NCBI GenBank assembly: GCA_902494935.1
Contig: CABUVH010000039.1
Coordinates: 1-13,354 of the forward strand
DNA length: 13,354 nucleotides
DNA from: an uncultured Collinsella sp.
Lineage (GTDB): Bacteria > Actinomycetota > Coriobacteriia > Coriobacteriales > Coriobacteriaceae
Direction: 5' to 3'
The notes beneath the pieces were generated by a model. That model was not told the DNA's origin, made no database searches, and saw only the letters and a program-made list of their open reading frames with translations. Of the stretch, positions 5,802-12,114 are shown one piece after another (the stretch's first letter is position 1; every line of letters starts with the position of its first letter). The position numbers and the translations under genes are program-made.

Positions 5802-7205
5802 TTAGAAGTCGGCGTTGCCCACGGTGCGCGGGTGCGGCAGGACGTCGCGGATGTTGCCCACGCCGGTCAGATACATGACCAAGCGCTCGAAGCCCAGACC
5901 GTAGCCGGCGTGCTTGCAGGAACCGTAGCGGCGCAGGTCAAGGTAGTACTTGTACTGCTCGGGATTCATGCCCAGGTCCTTGATGCGGGCCTCGAGCAGA
6001 TCCAGGCGCTCCTCGCGCTGGGAGCCGCCGATAATCTCGCCGATACCGGGAACCAGGCAGTCGGCGGCGGCGACGGTCTTGCCGTCCTCGTTCATGCGCA
6101 TGTAGAACGCCTTGATCTCGGCCGGGTAGTCGGTCACGAAGGTCGGGCGCTTAAAGTGCTCCTCGGTCAGGAAGCGCTCGTGCTCGGTCTGCAAGTCGAT
6201 GCCCCAGCTCACGGGGTAGTCAAACTTGTGACCGGCGGCGACGGCCTGCTCCAGGATCTCGACGGCCTCGGTGTAGGTAACGCGGGCAAAGTCGGAGTTG
6301 GCGACATGGTCCAGGCGCTCGAGCAGACCCTTGTCCACAAACTTGTTGAGCATATTGAGCTCGTCGGGGCAGGTTGCCATGACGTCCTTGAGGACATACT
6401 TGAGCATGGCCTCGGCGTTATCCATGTAGTCGTTAAGGTCGGCAAAGGCCATCTCGGGTTCGATCATCCAAAACTCGGCGGCGTGGCGCGTGGTGTTGGA
6501 GTTCTCGGCACGGAAGGTGGGGCCAAAGGTGTACACGTCGCCAAAGGCCATGGCAAAGTTCTCGGCATTGAGCTGGCCGGACACGGTGAGGCTCGCATGC
6601 TTGCCAAAGAAGTCCTGGCTCCAGTCGACCTCGCCGGACTCGGTGAGGGGCGGATTTTTGGGGTCGAGCGTGGTCACGCGGAACATCTCGCCGGCGCCCT
6701 CGCAGTCACTCGTGGTGATGATGGGGGTGTTGACGTAGACAAAGCCCTGCTCCTGGAAGAAGCGGTGGATGGCGGCAGCCGCGACAGAGCGGATGCGGAA
6801 CACGGCGCGGAACAGGTTGGTGCGCGGACGCAGGTGCTGCTGGGTGCGCAGGAACTCGACGGTTGCGCGCTTCTTCTGCAGCGGGTAATCCGGGGCGCTG
6901 ACGCCCTCGACCTCGATGGAGGTGGCAGAAAGCTCGAAAGGCTGGGGCGCATCGGGGGTCAGCTTGACGGTGCCGGTGCAAATGAGTGCGGCCGAGACGT
7001 TTTGATGGGCGATCTCGTCGTAGTTGTCGAGTGCCTCGCGGTTCATGACGACCTGCAGGTCGCGGAAGCAGCTGCCGTCGTTGAGCGTAACAAAGCCAAA
7101 GTTCTTCATGTCGCGGACGGACTTGACCCAGCCGGCGACGGTGACGGTCTGGCCGCCGAGCGACTCGGCATCGGCATAGAGCTGCGCGATTTTGGTGCGG
7201 TTCAC
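5802..7205 (-). CDS. asnS: Asparaginyl-tRNA synthetase
   Basis: Class II aminoacyl-tRNA synthetase that charges tRNA-Asn with asparagine using ATP in the cytoplasm. The N-terminal OB-fold anticodon-binding domain (about residues 1-105) begins NRTKIAQLY and contains VTVAGWVKSVRDMKNFGF. The catalytic core has motif 1 around residues 127-160 (FRAVFRIRSVAAAAI ... VYVNTP), the AsnRS/AspRS-typical LTVSGQLNAE, motif 2 from about 231 (FRAENSNTTRHAAEFW, then MIEPE), and motif 3 near 432-445 (GLGFERLVMYLTG). The C-terminus NIRDVLPHPRTVGNADF is the usual AsnRS ending, with H for the more common F. Length is 467 residues, normal for the family. The GTG at 7205 was chosen because GGGAGGA (7215-7209) lies just upstream and the family N-terminus begins there; in-frame ATGs at 7217 and 7241 lack a ribosome binding site. 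It is a single-gene unit. Confidence 0.96.
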   Translation of the reverse strand: MNRTKIAQLYADAESLGGQTVTVAGWVKSVRDMKNFGFVTLNDGSCFRDLQVVMNREALDNYDEIAHQNVSAALICTGTVKLTPDAPQPFELSATSIEVEGVSAPDYPLQKKRATVEFLRTQQHLRPRTNLFRAVFRIRSVAAAAIHRFFQEQGFVYVNTPIITTSDCEGAGEMFRVTTLDPKNPPLTESGEVDWSQDFFGKHASLTVSGQLNAENFAMAFGDVYTFGPTFRAENSNTTRHAAEFWMIEPEMAFADLNDYMDNAEAMLKYVLKDVMATCPDELNMLNKFVDKGLLERLDHVANSDFARVTYTEAVEILEQAVAAGHKFDYPVSWGIDLQTEHERFLTEEHFKRPTFVTDYPAEIKAFYMRMNEDGKTVAAADCLVPGIGEIIGGSQREERLDLLEARIKDLGMNPEQYKYYLDLRRYGSCKHAGYGLGFERLVMYLTGVGNIRDVLPHPRTVGNADF

Positions 7206-7250
7206 GTATCCTCCCATAACGGTTGAATGATAGTTATCCATACAGTTCGA

Positions 7251-7256
7251 TATTCT
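7251..7256 (-). promoter_or_regulatory. Candidate -10 box for asnS
   Basis: TAGAAT on the minus strand (five of six consensus bases) lies about 46 bases upstream of the GTG start. No convincing -35 is found at 16-18 bases, so support is limited. No T-box leader fits in the 112-base gap. Confidence 0.3.
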
Positions 7257-7312
7257 AGCAGCTCGGCTCATTTGGGCTATACAGATAAGGCATTGGCGGG
7301 ATGGTTTTTCAA

Positions 7313-7349
7313 ACGAAAAGCGCCCGCGGCCAAATGGTCGCGGGCGCTT
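7313..7349 (-). terminator. Rho-independent terminator of the EIIA gene
   Basis: AAGCGCCCGCG (7318-7328) pairs with CGCGGGCGCTT (7339-7349). Three further inner pairs, one of them G-U, extend the stem to 14 bp with a 4-base AAAT loop. The minus-strand tail is TTTTCGTTT. It lies 38 bases after the EIIA stop. Confidence 0.87.
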
Positions 7350-7386
7350 GACGAGGTGCCTTTTGGCTGTGTGGCGCGGGGCCTGG

Positions 7387-7950
7387 CTACTTGGTCTTGG
7401 CTACCAGCAGCGGGTCGCCAAGCTTGACGAGCGGGTTGCCGCCAATAAGCGTTCCAGACTCGCCGACATGGTCGATGCTCTTAAGACGATCGAGCTCGGA
7501 GACGATGACGGTCACGATGTCCTCGTGACCAGCGGCCTTAATGGCCTCGCGGTCGAAGCTGATGAGCGGCTGGCCTGCCTTGACCACATCGCCCATCTCG
7601 ACAAAGCGGGCAAAACCCTTGCCGTTCATTTCCACGGTGCCCAGGCCAACATGGATGAACACGCGAAGACCGTCCTCGGTGATCATGCCAATGGAGTGGT
7701 TGGTGACAGTGGTGGCGCCGATGCGGCCGTTGGCGGGCGCATAGATGGTGCCGGTAATGGGCTCGATGCCATAGCCCTGGCCAAGCATGCCCGAGGCGAT
7801 CGTCTCGTCGGGAACCTCGTCCAGGTTGACGAGCACGCCGTTGACGGGGGCGTAGATGACGCCTTCGCGGGTGGCGAAGCTTGCTGCGGGCGGAACGGAC
7901 GCCTCGCCGGTCGAGGTGAAGGTGGACTTAAGCGAATCGAGCAGACCCAT
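7387..7950 (-). CDS. crr: PTS glucose-type EIIA component (EIIA-Glc / Crr family)
   Basis: A 187-residue stand-alone EIIA of the glucose superfamily, a cytoplasmic phosphocarrier that takes phosphate from HPr and passes it to EIIB domains of sugar permeases. The lipoyl-like beta-sandwich is seen from about residue 30 (GVIYAPVNGVLVNLDEV ... GTIYAPANGRI). The two active-site histidines are His85 in TNHSIGM and the phosphorylated His100 in VFIHVGLGTVEMNGKGF. The usual HxGxDTV is HVGLGTV here: Gly replaces the Asp two residues before TV, a deviation from E. coli and Bacillus proteins. The ATG at 7950 is preceded by GGAGG; a longer in-frame reading to 8031 has no such signal. No HPr, EI or EIIBC gene is nearby, so it probably serves permeases elsewhere, and may also have regulatory partners as in other bacteria. 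It is transcribed divergently from the hydrolase gene. Confidence 0.93.
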   Translation of the reverse strand: MGLLDSLKSTFTSTGEASVPPAASFATREGVIYAPVNGVLVNLDEVPDETIASGMLGQGYGIEPITGTIYAPANGRIGATTVTNHSIGMITEDGLRVFIHVGLGTVEMNGKGFARFVEMGDVVKAGQPLISFDREAIKAAGHEDIVTVIVSELDRLKSIDHVGESGTLIGGNPLVKLGDPLLVAKTK

Positions 7951-7994
7951 AGTTGCCTCCAACTTAAATAGGCGCATATCGCGCGTTTGGTTTG

Positions 7995-8022
7995 CCGGAA
8001 ACATTTCACATGTGTTTCGCGG
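7995..8022 (-). promoter_or_regulatory. Leader hairpin of the EIIA gene
   Basis: On the minus strand CCG-c-GAAACA pairs with TGTTTC-CGG: nine pairs, one bulged base and a nine-base loop (8004-8012). A palindromic CACATGTG (8007-8014) overlaps it. It lies within the predicted EIIA leader and does not match the antiterminator (RAT) consensus of BglG/LicT-type proteins that I know. Confidence 0.35.
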
Positions 8023-8038
8023 CTTGGTCAACGCCCCT

Positions 8039-8067
8039 ATTCTACGCTGCTCAAAGATACCTCTGAA
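8039..8067 (-). promoter_or_regulatory. Candidate promoter of the EIIA gene
   Basis: Minus strand: -35 TTCAGA (8067-8062), 17-base spacer, -10 TAGAAT (8044-8039, five of six consensus bases). This gives a leader of about 80 bases that includes the hairpin at 7995-8022. A 10-bp palindrome, TGATATATCA (8079-8088), sits just upstream and could bind a regulator. Confidence 0.45.
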
Positions 8068-8146
8068 CTGGGATTATGTGATATATCAGTTGAAGGGAAA
8101 CTTATTGCCGGAGTGTTTCTGCGCCACGGGTTCAAGTGGGGTACGC

Positions 8147-8174
8147 TTGAAGGCGAAAAACAAGGGCGCATAAT
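8147..8174 (+). promoter_or_regulatory. Candidate promoter of the hydrolase gene
   Basis: -35 TTGAAG (8147-8152), 16-base spacer, -10 CATAAT (8169-8174, five of six). The transcript would begin only about 12-14 bases before the ATG and just reach the GAAGGGAG ribosome binding site, giving a very short leader. Confidence 0.35.
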
Positions 8175-8193
8175 TTGCGCGAAGGGAGCACAT

Positions 8194-9093
8194 ATGATTG
8201 TCGAGAACCATGCGCTGTGGGGCGAGGAGCCGACCGAGGATTATCCGGCGACGTTTACGTATTTGGGTGCCGAGCCGCTGCCCGACAAGCCCAATGGCCG
8301 CCGCCCCGCGGTGATCATCTGCGGCGGAGGCGGGTTTACGCATATCGCTCCGCACGAGCAGGACCCGGTGGCGTTTGCGTTTTTGGACCGCGGCTACCAG
8401 GCCTTTGTGCTCAACTATGTCACGAGTTCTACGGGTGACGTGAGCTTTCCGCACCCCCAGGCAGATCTTGCCAAGATGGTCACCACAGTGCGCGCGAATG
8501 CCGACGAGTGGCATGTCGACCCCAAGCGCGTGTGCGTCGTGGGCTTTTCTGCTGGTGGCATGATTTGCGCCTCGCTGGCAACACAGTGGAAGGCCGGCCC
8601 CTTTGCGGCACTTGCCGGGGCGCGTCCGGACGACATTCGTCCCGATGCCGTGGTGTTGGGCTATCCATTGCTCGACTTTGCCTATGTGCGTGACATGCAG
8701 ACGCGCGATCCGCGCATTGACTTGCGTGTGCCCAAGACGGGCGGCAAGACGGGGCGCGATCTGCTCAACGACTACCTGTCGATGGTGACGGGTGGCGAGG
8801 CAACTGACGAGCATTTGGCCGATATCTGCCCCACCACGCATGTTTCGCGCCAGATGCCACCGACCTTTGTGTGGGGCGTGTCCGACGACAAGACGGCGCC
8901 GATCGCGCAGGTCTACCCGTTTGCGCAGCGCATGGCCGAGGAGGGCGTTGCATGCGAGATGCACGTCTTCGACCAGGGTGGTCACGGCCTTTCGCTCGGC
9001 AACGCCAACACCGCGGTCGACAACGAGGACAAGCAGGTGGCGGTCCGTCCCTGGATCCGCCTGGCCTTCCGCTTCCTGGAGCGCCATCTGTAA
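8194..9093 (+). CDS. Alpha/beta-hydrolase, acetyl-esterase/lipase-like (COG0657)
   Basis: A 299-residue cytoplasmic alpha/beta-hydrolase without a signal peptide, resembling acetyl esterases and xylan/feruloyl esterase-like enzymes. The oxyanion-hole glycines are at 44-47 (ICGGGGFTH), the nucleophile elbow is GFSAGG with Ser119, the probable acid is Asp232 (SDDKTAP), and the base is His264 (GGHGLS). LNYVTSSTGDVSFPHPQADL between the first two motifs fits the COG0657 pattern (LNY, then PxxxxD). It probably hydrolyses short acyl esters, for example O-acetyl groups on imported sugars; this is family inference. The ATG at 8194 has GAAGGGAG five bases upstream; the open frame reaches back to about 7987 but without start signals, and that stretch carries the divergent promoters. 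It is divergent from the EIIA gene. No signal beyond the palindrome at 9130 marks its 3' end. Confidence 0.87.
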   Translation: MIVENHALWGEEPTEDYPATFTYLGAEPLPDKPNGRRPAVIICGGGGFTHIAPHEQDPVAFAFLDRGYQAFVLNYVTSSTGDVSFPHPQADLAKMVTTVRANADEWHVDPKRVCVVGFSAGGMICASLATQWKAGPFAALAGARPDDIRPDAVVLGYPLLDFAYVRDMQTRDPRIDLRVPKTGGKTGRDLLNDYLSMVTGGEATDEHLADICPTTHVSRQMPPTFVWGVSDDKTAPIAQVYPFAQRMAEEGVACEMHVFDQGGHGLSLGNANTAVDNEDKQVAVRPWIRLAFRFLERHL

Positions 9094-9129
9094 GAGTAAG
9101 AGGGCCAGCCCCATCCCGTCCCTCATAAC

Positions 9130-9192
9130 TTGCGGTGAAATAGTTCCTGTTTTTGCTGGTTAAAGCCCCAAACAGGAACTATTCCACCGCAA
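9130..9192. repeat. Near-perfect 23-base inverted repeat (dispersed palindromic element)
   Basis: The arm at 9130-9152 begins TTGCGGTGAAATAG and is the reverse complement of 9170-9192 at 22 of 23 positions (the exception is A9138 opposite C9185), with a 17-base loop. No U-tract follows on either strand, so it is not a classical terminator, though it may stop or stabilise the hydrolase transcript. The outer 13 bases recur at 13329-13341, showing that it belongs to a repeat family. Confidence 0.85.
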
Positions 9193-9246
9193 CTTCGTTT
9201 TGATCTGTTGGAGACGGAGGAAAATGGATCATTTTGTCGAGGGAGC

Positions 9247-9486
9247 GGGCGGCTGTTTCTGCTCCCGCGGGAAACCACGTCCCGTTTGGGAAATCGTGAC
9301 CCGTTTTGGGCGCAGATTCCGGGTCGCAGTTTCCCCGAGGGGCTCGATCGGGAAATTGCATCCCAGTCTGAATGGATTCCGGGACACGGTTTCCGCTAGA
9401 TGCCTCAACCGGAAAGCCCATCCCGTTTAGGTGTTCCAGAGTGGGATGCGGTTTCCGCAGCAGGCCCGTCTGGGAAGCAATGGCCC
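9247..9486. repeat. Array of alternating-orientation degenerate 15-mers, SGGAAAYYGYRWCCC
   Basis: Forward copies start at 9269, 9288, 9350, 9410 and 9472; reverse-complement copies occupy 9321-9335, 9381-9395 and 9443-9457. A weaker reverse copy, GGGCGGCTGTTTCTG, is at 9247-9261. In the eight clear copies GGAA (positions 2-5) and CCC (13-15) are invariant, and positions 10-11 are always pyrimidine-purine. From 9288 on, orientation alternates strictly and same-orientation copies recur every 60-62 bp. Reverse-to-forward spacers are always 14 bases; forward-to-reverse spacers are 16-18. Neighbouring copies can pair as hairpins. Function is unknown. Confidence 0.8.
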
Positions 9487-9513
9487 AGAATTCCCATCGC
9501 AGCAATCTGCTGA

Positions 9514-9543
9514 TTGAACGTCGTTGTGTGTTCACGCTATCAT
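9514..9543 (+). promoter_or_regulatory. Candidate feoAB promoter
   Basis: -35 TTGAAC (9514-9519), 18-base spacer, -10 TATCAT (9538-9543, five of six). It would start transcription near 9550, just ahead of the GGTTAGCCATGG boxes, an arrangement suited to repression. TAAAAT (9551-9556) is an alternative -10 without a good -35. Confidence 0.45.
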
Positions 9544-9557
9544 GTAAGCTTAAAATT

Positions 9558-9586
9558 GGTTAGCCATGGCAAACGGTTAGCCATGG
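9558..9586 (+). promoter_or_regulatory. Tandem GGTTAGCCATGG boxes, candidate iron-responsive (DtxR/IdeR-type) operators
   Basis: The 12-mer occurs identically at 9558-9569 and 9575-9586, 17 bp apart. Each copy centres an imperfect palindrome: TTAGCCATGGCAAA for the first and GTTAGCCATGGTGAAC for the second. GGTTAGCC matches the core of the known IdeR/DtxR box (TTAGGTTAGSCTAACCTAA). Position between the promoter and a ferrous iron transporter fits Fe(II)-dependent repression. The regulator is not in this window. Confidence 0.55.
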
Positions 9587-9633
9587 TGAACATAAATACA
9601 ACGCCCTGTGGGCGCCGGGGGAGGAACACGGAC

Positions 9634-11994
9634 GTGAAGCTCGATACACTCGAGATTGGAAAGGACGCCGTTGTCGCATCGGTGGCATCGGACGATCAGG
9701 CACTCCGACAGCATATTTTGGACATGGGTCTAACGCCGGGCACCGAAGTCACCATGATGAAGTACGCCCCCATGGGTGACCCGCTCGAGATCCGCCTACG
9801 TGGCTACGAGTTGACGCTGCGCAAGGACGATGCCGCTCGCATCGAGCTCGTGGGTATTCACGACACCGATACGGGTCCGCGCGCTAACGCCGCAATCGGC
9901 ACGACGGAGCATCCGGCTCTGGGCGAGGGGACGTATTCGCCCCGTGCGGCAAAGACGGCCGTGCCCGAGGGCGCGCCGCTGCACTTTGCCCTCGCCGGCA
10001 ACCAAAACTGCGGCAAGACCACGTTATTCAACCAGCTGACGGGCTCCAACCAGCACGTCGGTAACTTTCCCGGCGTGACGGTCGACCGCAAAGATGGCAC
10101 CATCCGTAACCATCCCGAGGCGAGCGTTACCGACCTGCCTGGCATTTACTCCCTGTCGCCGTACACAGGCGAAGAGGTCGTGAGCCGTCAGTTCATCCTC
10201 GACGAGCGTCCGGACGCCATCATCGACATCATTGACGCTACCAACATCGAGCGCAACCTGTACCTGACACTGCAGCTCATGGAGCTCGACCGTCCTATGG
10301 TCATCGCGCTCAACATGATGGACGAGGTGACGACCAACGGCGGCGCCATTGACGTCAACTTGCTCGAGAGCCTGTTGGGCGTGCCGGTCGTCCCCATTAG
10401 CGCTGCCCGCAACGAGGGCATCGGCGAGCTGGTGGACCACGCCCTGCACGTGGCACGGTTCCGCGAGCGCCCCGGTCGCCTGGACTTTTGTGCGCCCGAC
10501 GGTCCGGACGGCGGTGCGCTGCATCGCTGCATCCACGGCATTGCCAACCTTATCGAGGACCATGCCGCGACGGCGCACATCCCCGTGCGTTTTGCGGCGA
10601 CCAAGCTGGTTGAGGGTGACGAGCTGGTAACCGAGGCGCTTCACCTAGATCGCAATGAGCTCGACGCTATCGAGCACATCATCACCCAGATGGAGGGCGA
10701 GGCCGGCACCGACCGCCTATCTGCGCTGGCCGATATGCGTTTTAGCTTTATCGGCGACGTGTGCGGGCGTTGCGTCGTCAAGCCGCACGAGAGCCGCGAG
10801 CACGTGCGCTCCGTCAAGATTGACCGCATCCTGACAGGTCGTTACACAGCCATTCCGGCGTTTCTGGTGATCATGGGCCTCGTCTTTTGGCTGACGTTTG
10901 GCGTGATCGGCGCGGCGTTGCAGGGACTCATGGAGGACGGTATCGCTGCCATCATCGCCTCGGCCGATGCGGGCCTCAAGGCGTTCGGTACCAACGACGT
11001 GGTGCGCTCGCTGGCTGTCGACGGCGTGCTTACGGGCGTGGGCAGTGTGCTGACCTTCCTGCCGATTATCGTCGTGCTCTTCTTGTTCCTCTCCATTCTG
11101 GAAGACTCCGGATACATGGCGCGCGTGGCCTTTGTCATGGATAAGGTGTTGCGTCGCTTTGGCCTGTCGGGCCGCAGTTTCGTGCCCATGCTCGTCGGTT
11201 TTGGCTGCACCGTGCCGGCTATCATGTCGACCCGTACGCTCCCATCCGAGCACGACCGCAAGATGACGGTCATGCTCACGCCGTTTATGAGCTGCTCAGC
11301 CAAGCTGCCGGTTTACGGCTTGCTGTGCGGGGCGTTTTTCCCGCAGGCGACGGTTCCCGCTATGGTCTCGCTCTATCTGATCGGTATCGTGGTCGGCTGC
11401 GTCGCGGCTTTGGTGCTCAACCGCACGGCATTTAAGGGCGACCCGGTGCCGTTTATCATGGAGCTCCCCAATTACCGCCTGCCGAGCGTCAAGACGACGG
11501 TGATGCTGGCATGGGATAAGGCCAAGGACTTCATCACCAAGGCCTTTACCATTATCTTTGCCGCTACGGTGGTCATCTGGTTCCTTCAGACGTTCGACAT
11601 CCGCTTTAACGTGGTCGCCGACCAGTCGCAAAGCCTGCTTGCCGGTCTGGGTAGCATCATCGCGCCGGTGTTGGCCCCGCTCGGCTTTGGCGACTGGCGC
11701 GCCTCGACGGCGCTCGTCACGGGGCTCATTGCCAAGGAGAGCGTCATCTCGACGCTCACGGTGCTTTTGGGCGCAACGTCGCCCGCGGCGCTGTCGACCA
11801 TGTTTTCGCCGTTTACCGCCTACGTGTTCTTGGTCTTTACGTTGCTGTACCCGCCTTGTGTGGCGGCAATCGGCGCCGTCAAGAGCGAGTTGGGCGCGCG
11901 CTATGCCGTGGCCGTATTCGCGTTTCAGGTCGCCGTTGCCTGGATCGTGGCGTTTGTCGTGCATTCGGCGGGCATATTGCTGGGGTTGGCTTAG
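9634..11994 (+). CDS. feoB: Ferrous iron transporter, FeoA-FeoB fusion
   Basis: A 786-residue inner-membrane Fe(II) importer in which FeoA and FeoB are one chain. Residues about 1-74 are an SH3-like FeoA domain (LDTLEIGKDAVV ... ILDMGLTPGTEVTMM ... LEIRLRGYELTLRKDDA). A roughly 42-residue linker leads to the FeoB G-protein domain: G1 GNQNCGKTT (122-130), G2 region GVTVDRKDG, G3 DLPG (167-170), G4 NMMD (227-230) and the SAARNEG G5 loop. From about residue 407 the membrane part has two Gate-type repeats, with VGFGCTVPAIMSTRTL and, later, ALVTGLIAKESVISTLTVLLG. The GTG at 9634 was chosen because GGGGGAGG lies nine bases upstream and FeoA homology starts there; an ATG at 9583 sits inside the operator boxes and lacks a site. 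No feoC follows. The G1 Gln replaces the common Pro of GNPNxGKT. Confidence 0.95.
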   Translation: MKLDTLEIGKDAVVASVASDDQALRQHILDMGLTPGTEVTMMKYAPMGDPLEIRLRGYELTLRKDDAARIELVGIHDTDTGPRANAAIGTTEHPALGEGTYSPRAAKTAVPEGAPLHFALAGNQNCGKTTLFNQLTGSNQHVGNFPGVTVDRKDGTIRNHPEASVTDLPGIYSLSPYTGEEVVSRQFILDERPDAIIDIIDATNIERNLYLTLQLMELDRPMVIALNMMDEVTTNGGAIDVNLLESLLGVPVVPISAARNEGIGELVDHALHVARFRERPGRLDFCAPDGPDGGALHRCIHGIANLIEDHAATAHIPVRFAATKLVEGDELVTEALHLDRNELDAIEHIITQMEGEAGTDRLSALADMRFSFIGDVCGRCVVKPHESREHVRSVKIDRILTGRYTAIPAFLVIMGLVFWLTFGVIGAALQGLMEDGIAAIIASADAGLKAFGTNDVVRSLAVDGVLTGVGSVLTFLPIIVVLFLFLSILEDSGYMARVAFVMDKVLRRFGLSGRSFVPMLVGFGCTVPAIMSTRTLPSEHDRKMTVMLTPFMSCSAKLPVYGLLCGAFFPQATVPAMVSLYLIGIVVGCVAALVLNRTAFKGDPVPFIMELPNYRLPSVKTTVMLAWDKAKDFITKAFTIIFAATVVIWFLQTFDIRFNVVADQSQSLLAGLGSIIAPVLAPLGFGDWRASTALVTGLIAKESVISTLTVLLGATSPAALSTMFSPFTAYVFLVFTLLYPPCVAAIGAVKSELGARYAVAVFAFQVAVAWIVAFVVHSAGILLGLA

Positions 11995-12035
11995 TTATGA
12001 ATTGACGGCGCAACCTCTGTGTATCGAATTGTTTT

Positions 12036-12069
12036 CGGCCCCGCATCTGTACTGACGGATGCGGGGCCG
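12036..12069 (+). terminator. Terminator of feoAB
   Basis: A 12-bp perfect stem (CGGCCCCGCATC, 12036-12047, with GATGCGGGGCCG, 12058-12069) and a 10-base loop, 41 bases after the feoAB stop. The following tract (TTGCTATATAAT) is only weakly T-rich because it doubles as the -10 region of the next promoter. Confidence 0.75.
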
Positions 12070-12081
12070 TTGCTATATAAT
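12052..12081 (+). promoter_or_regulatory. Promoter of the MFS gene, overlapping the feoAB terminator
   Basis: A perfect -10 TATAAT (12076-12081) with -35 CTGACG (12052-12057, four of six) at 18 bases. The -35 lies in the terminator loop and the spacer is its 3' arm. The leader would be about 27 bases. Confidence 0.6.
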
Positions 12082-12114
12082 CGCCTCCGCTCATAACGAT
12101 TGGAGACGTTATAT

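Larger units (their letters stand above)
9094..9633. other. 540-base non-coding gap between hydrolase and feoAB, rich in repeats
   Basis: The gap holds, in order, a 23-base inverted repeat (9130-9192), an array of alternating 15-mers (9247-9486), a candidate promoter (9514-9543), two GGTTAGCCATGG boxes (9558-9586) and the feoAB ribosome binding site (9617-9624). A 118-codon minus frame (9535-9179) crosses the array, but it has no ribosome binding site and its periodicity follows the DNA repeat, so it is not called as a gene. Confidence 0.7.

Noticed and set aside
5775..7226. A 483-codon plus-strand open frame
   Set aside because: It is antisense to asnS, whose motifs are unambiguous; long antisense frames are common in G+C-rich coding DNA and this one shows no domain or start signal.
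7206..7271. Upstream starts for asnS (7217, 7241, 7271)
   Set aside because: None has a ribosome binding site; the GGGAGGA motif serves the GTG at 7205, where family similarity begins.
9247..9486. CRISPR array
   Set aside because: The repeats are short, degenerate and alternate in orientation, spacers are 14-18 bases, and no cas genes are present.
9179..9535. A 118-codon minus-strand frame crossing the 15-mer array, with a roughly 20-residue pseudo-repeat containing SSGNRVPES / RGNCDPES
   Set aside because: There is no ribosome binding site at its start. The array's same-strand period is 60 or 62 bp, so the motif shifts frame between copies; the protein-level repeat is a by-product of the DNA repeat. 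It may nevertheless appear as a hypothetical protein in some genome annotations.
9583..9633. ATG at 9583 as the start of the FeoA-FeoB protein
   Set aside because: It would make the second operator box part of the coding sequence and lacks a ribosome binding site; the GTG at 9634 has a strong site and fits the FeoA N-terminus.
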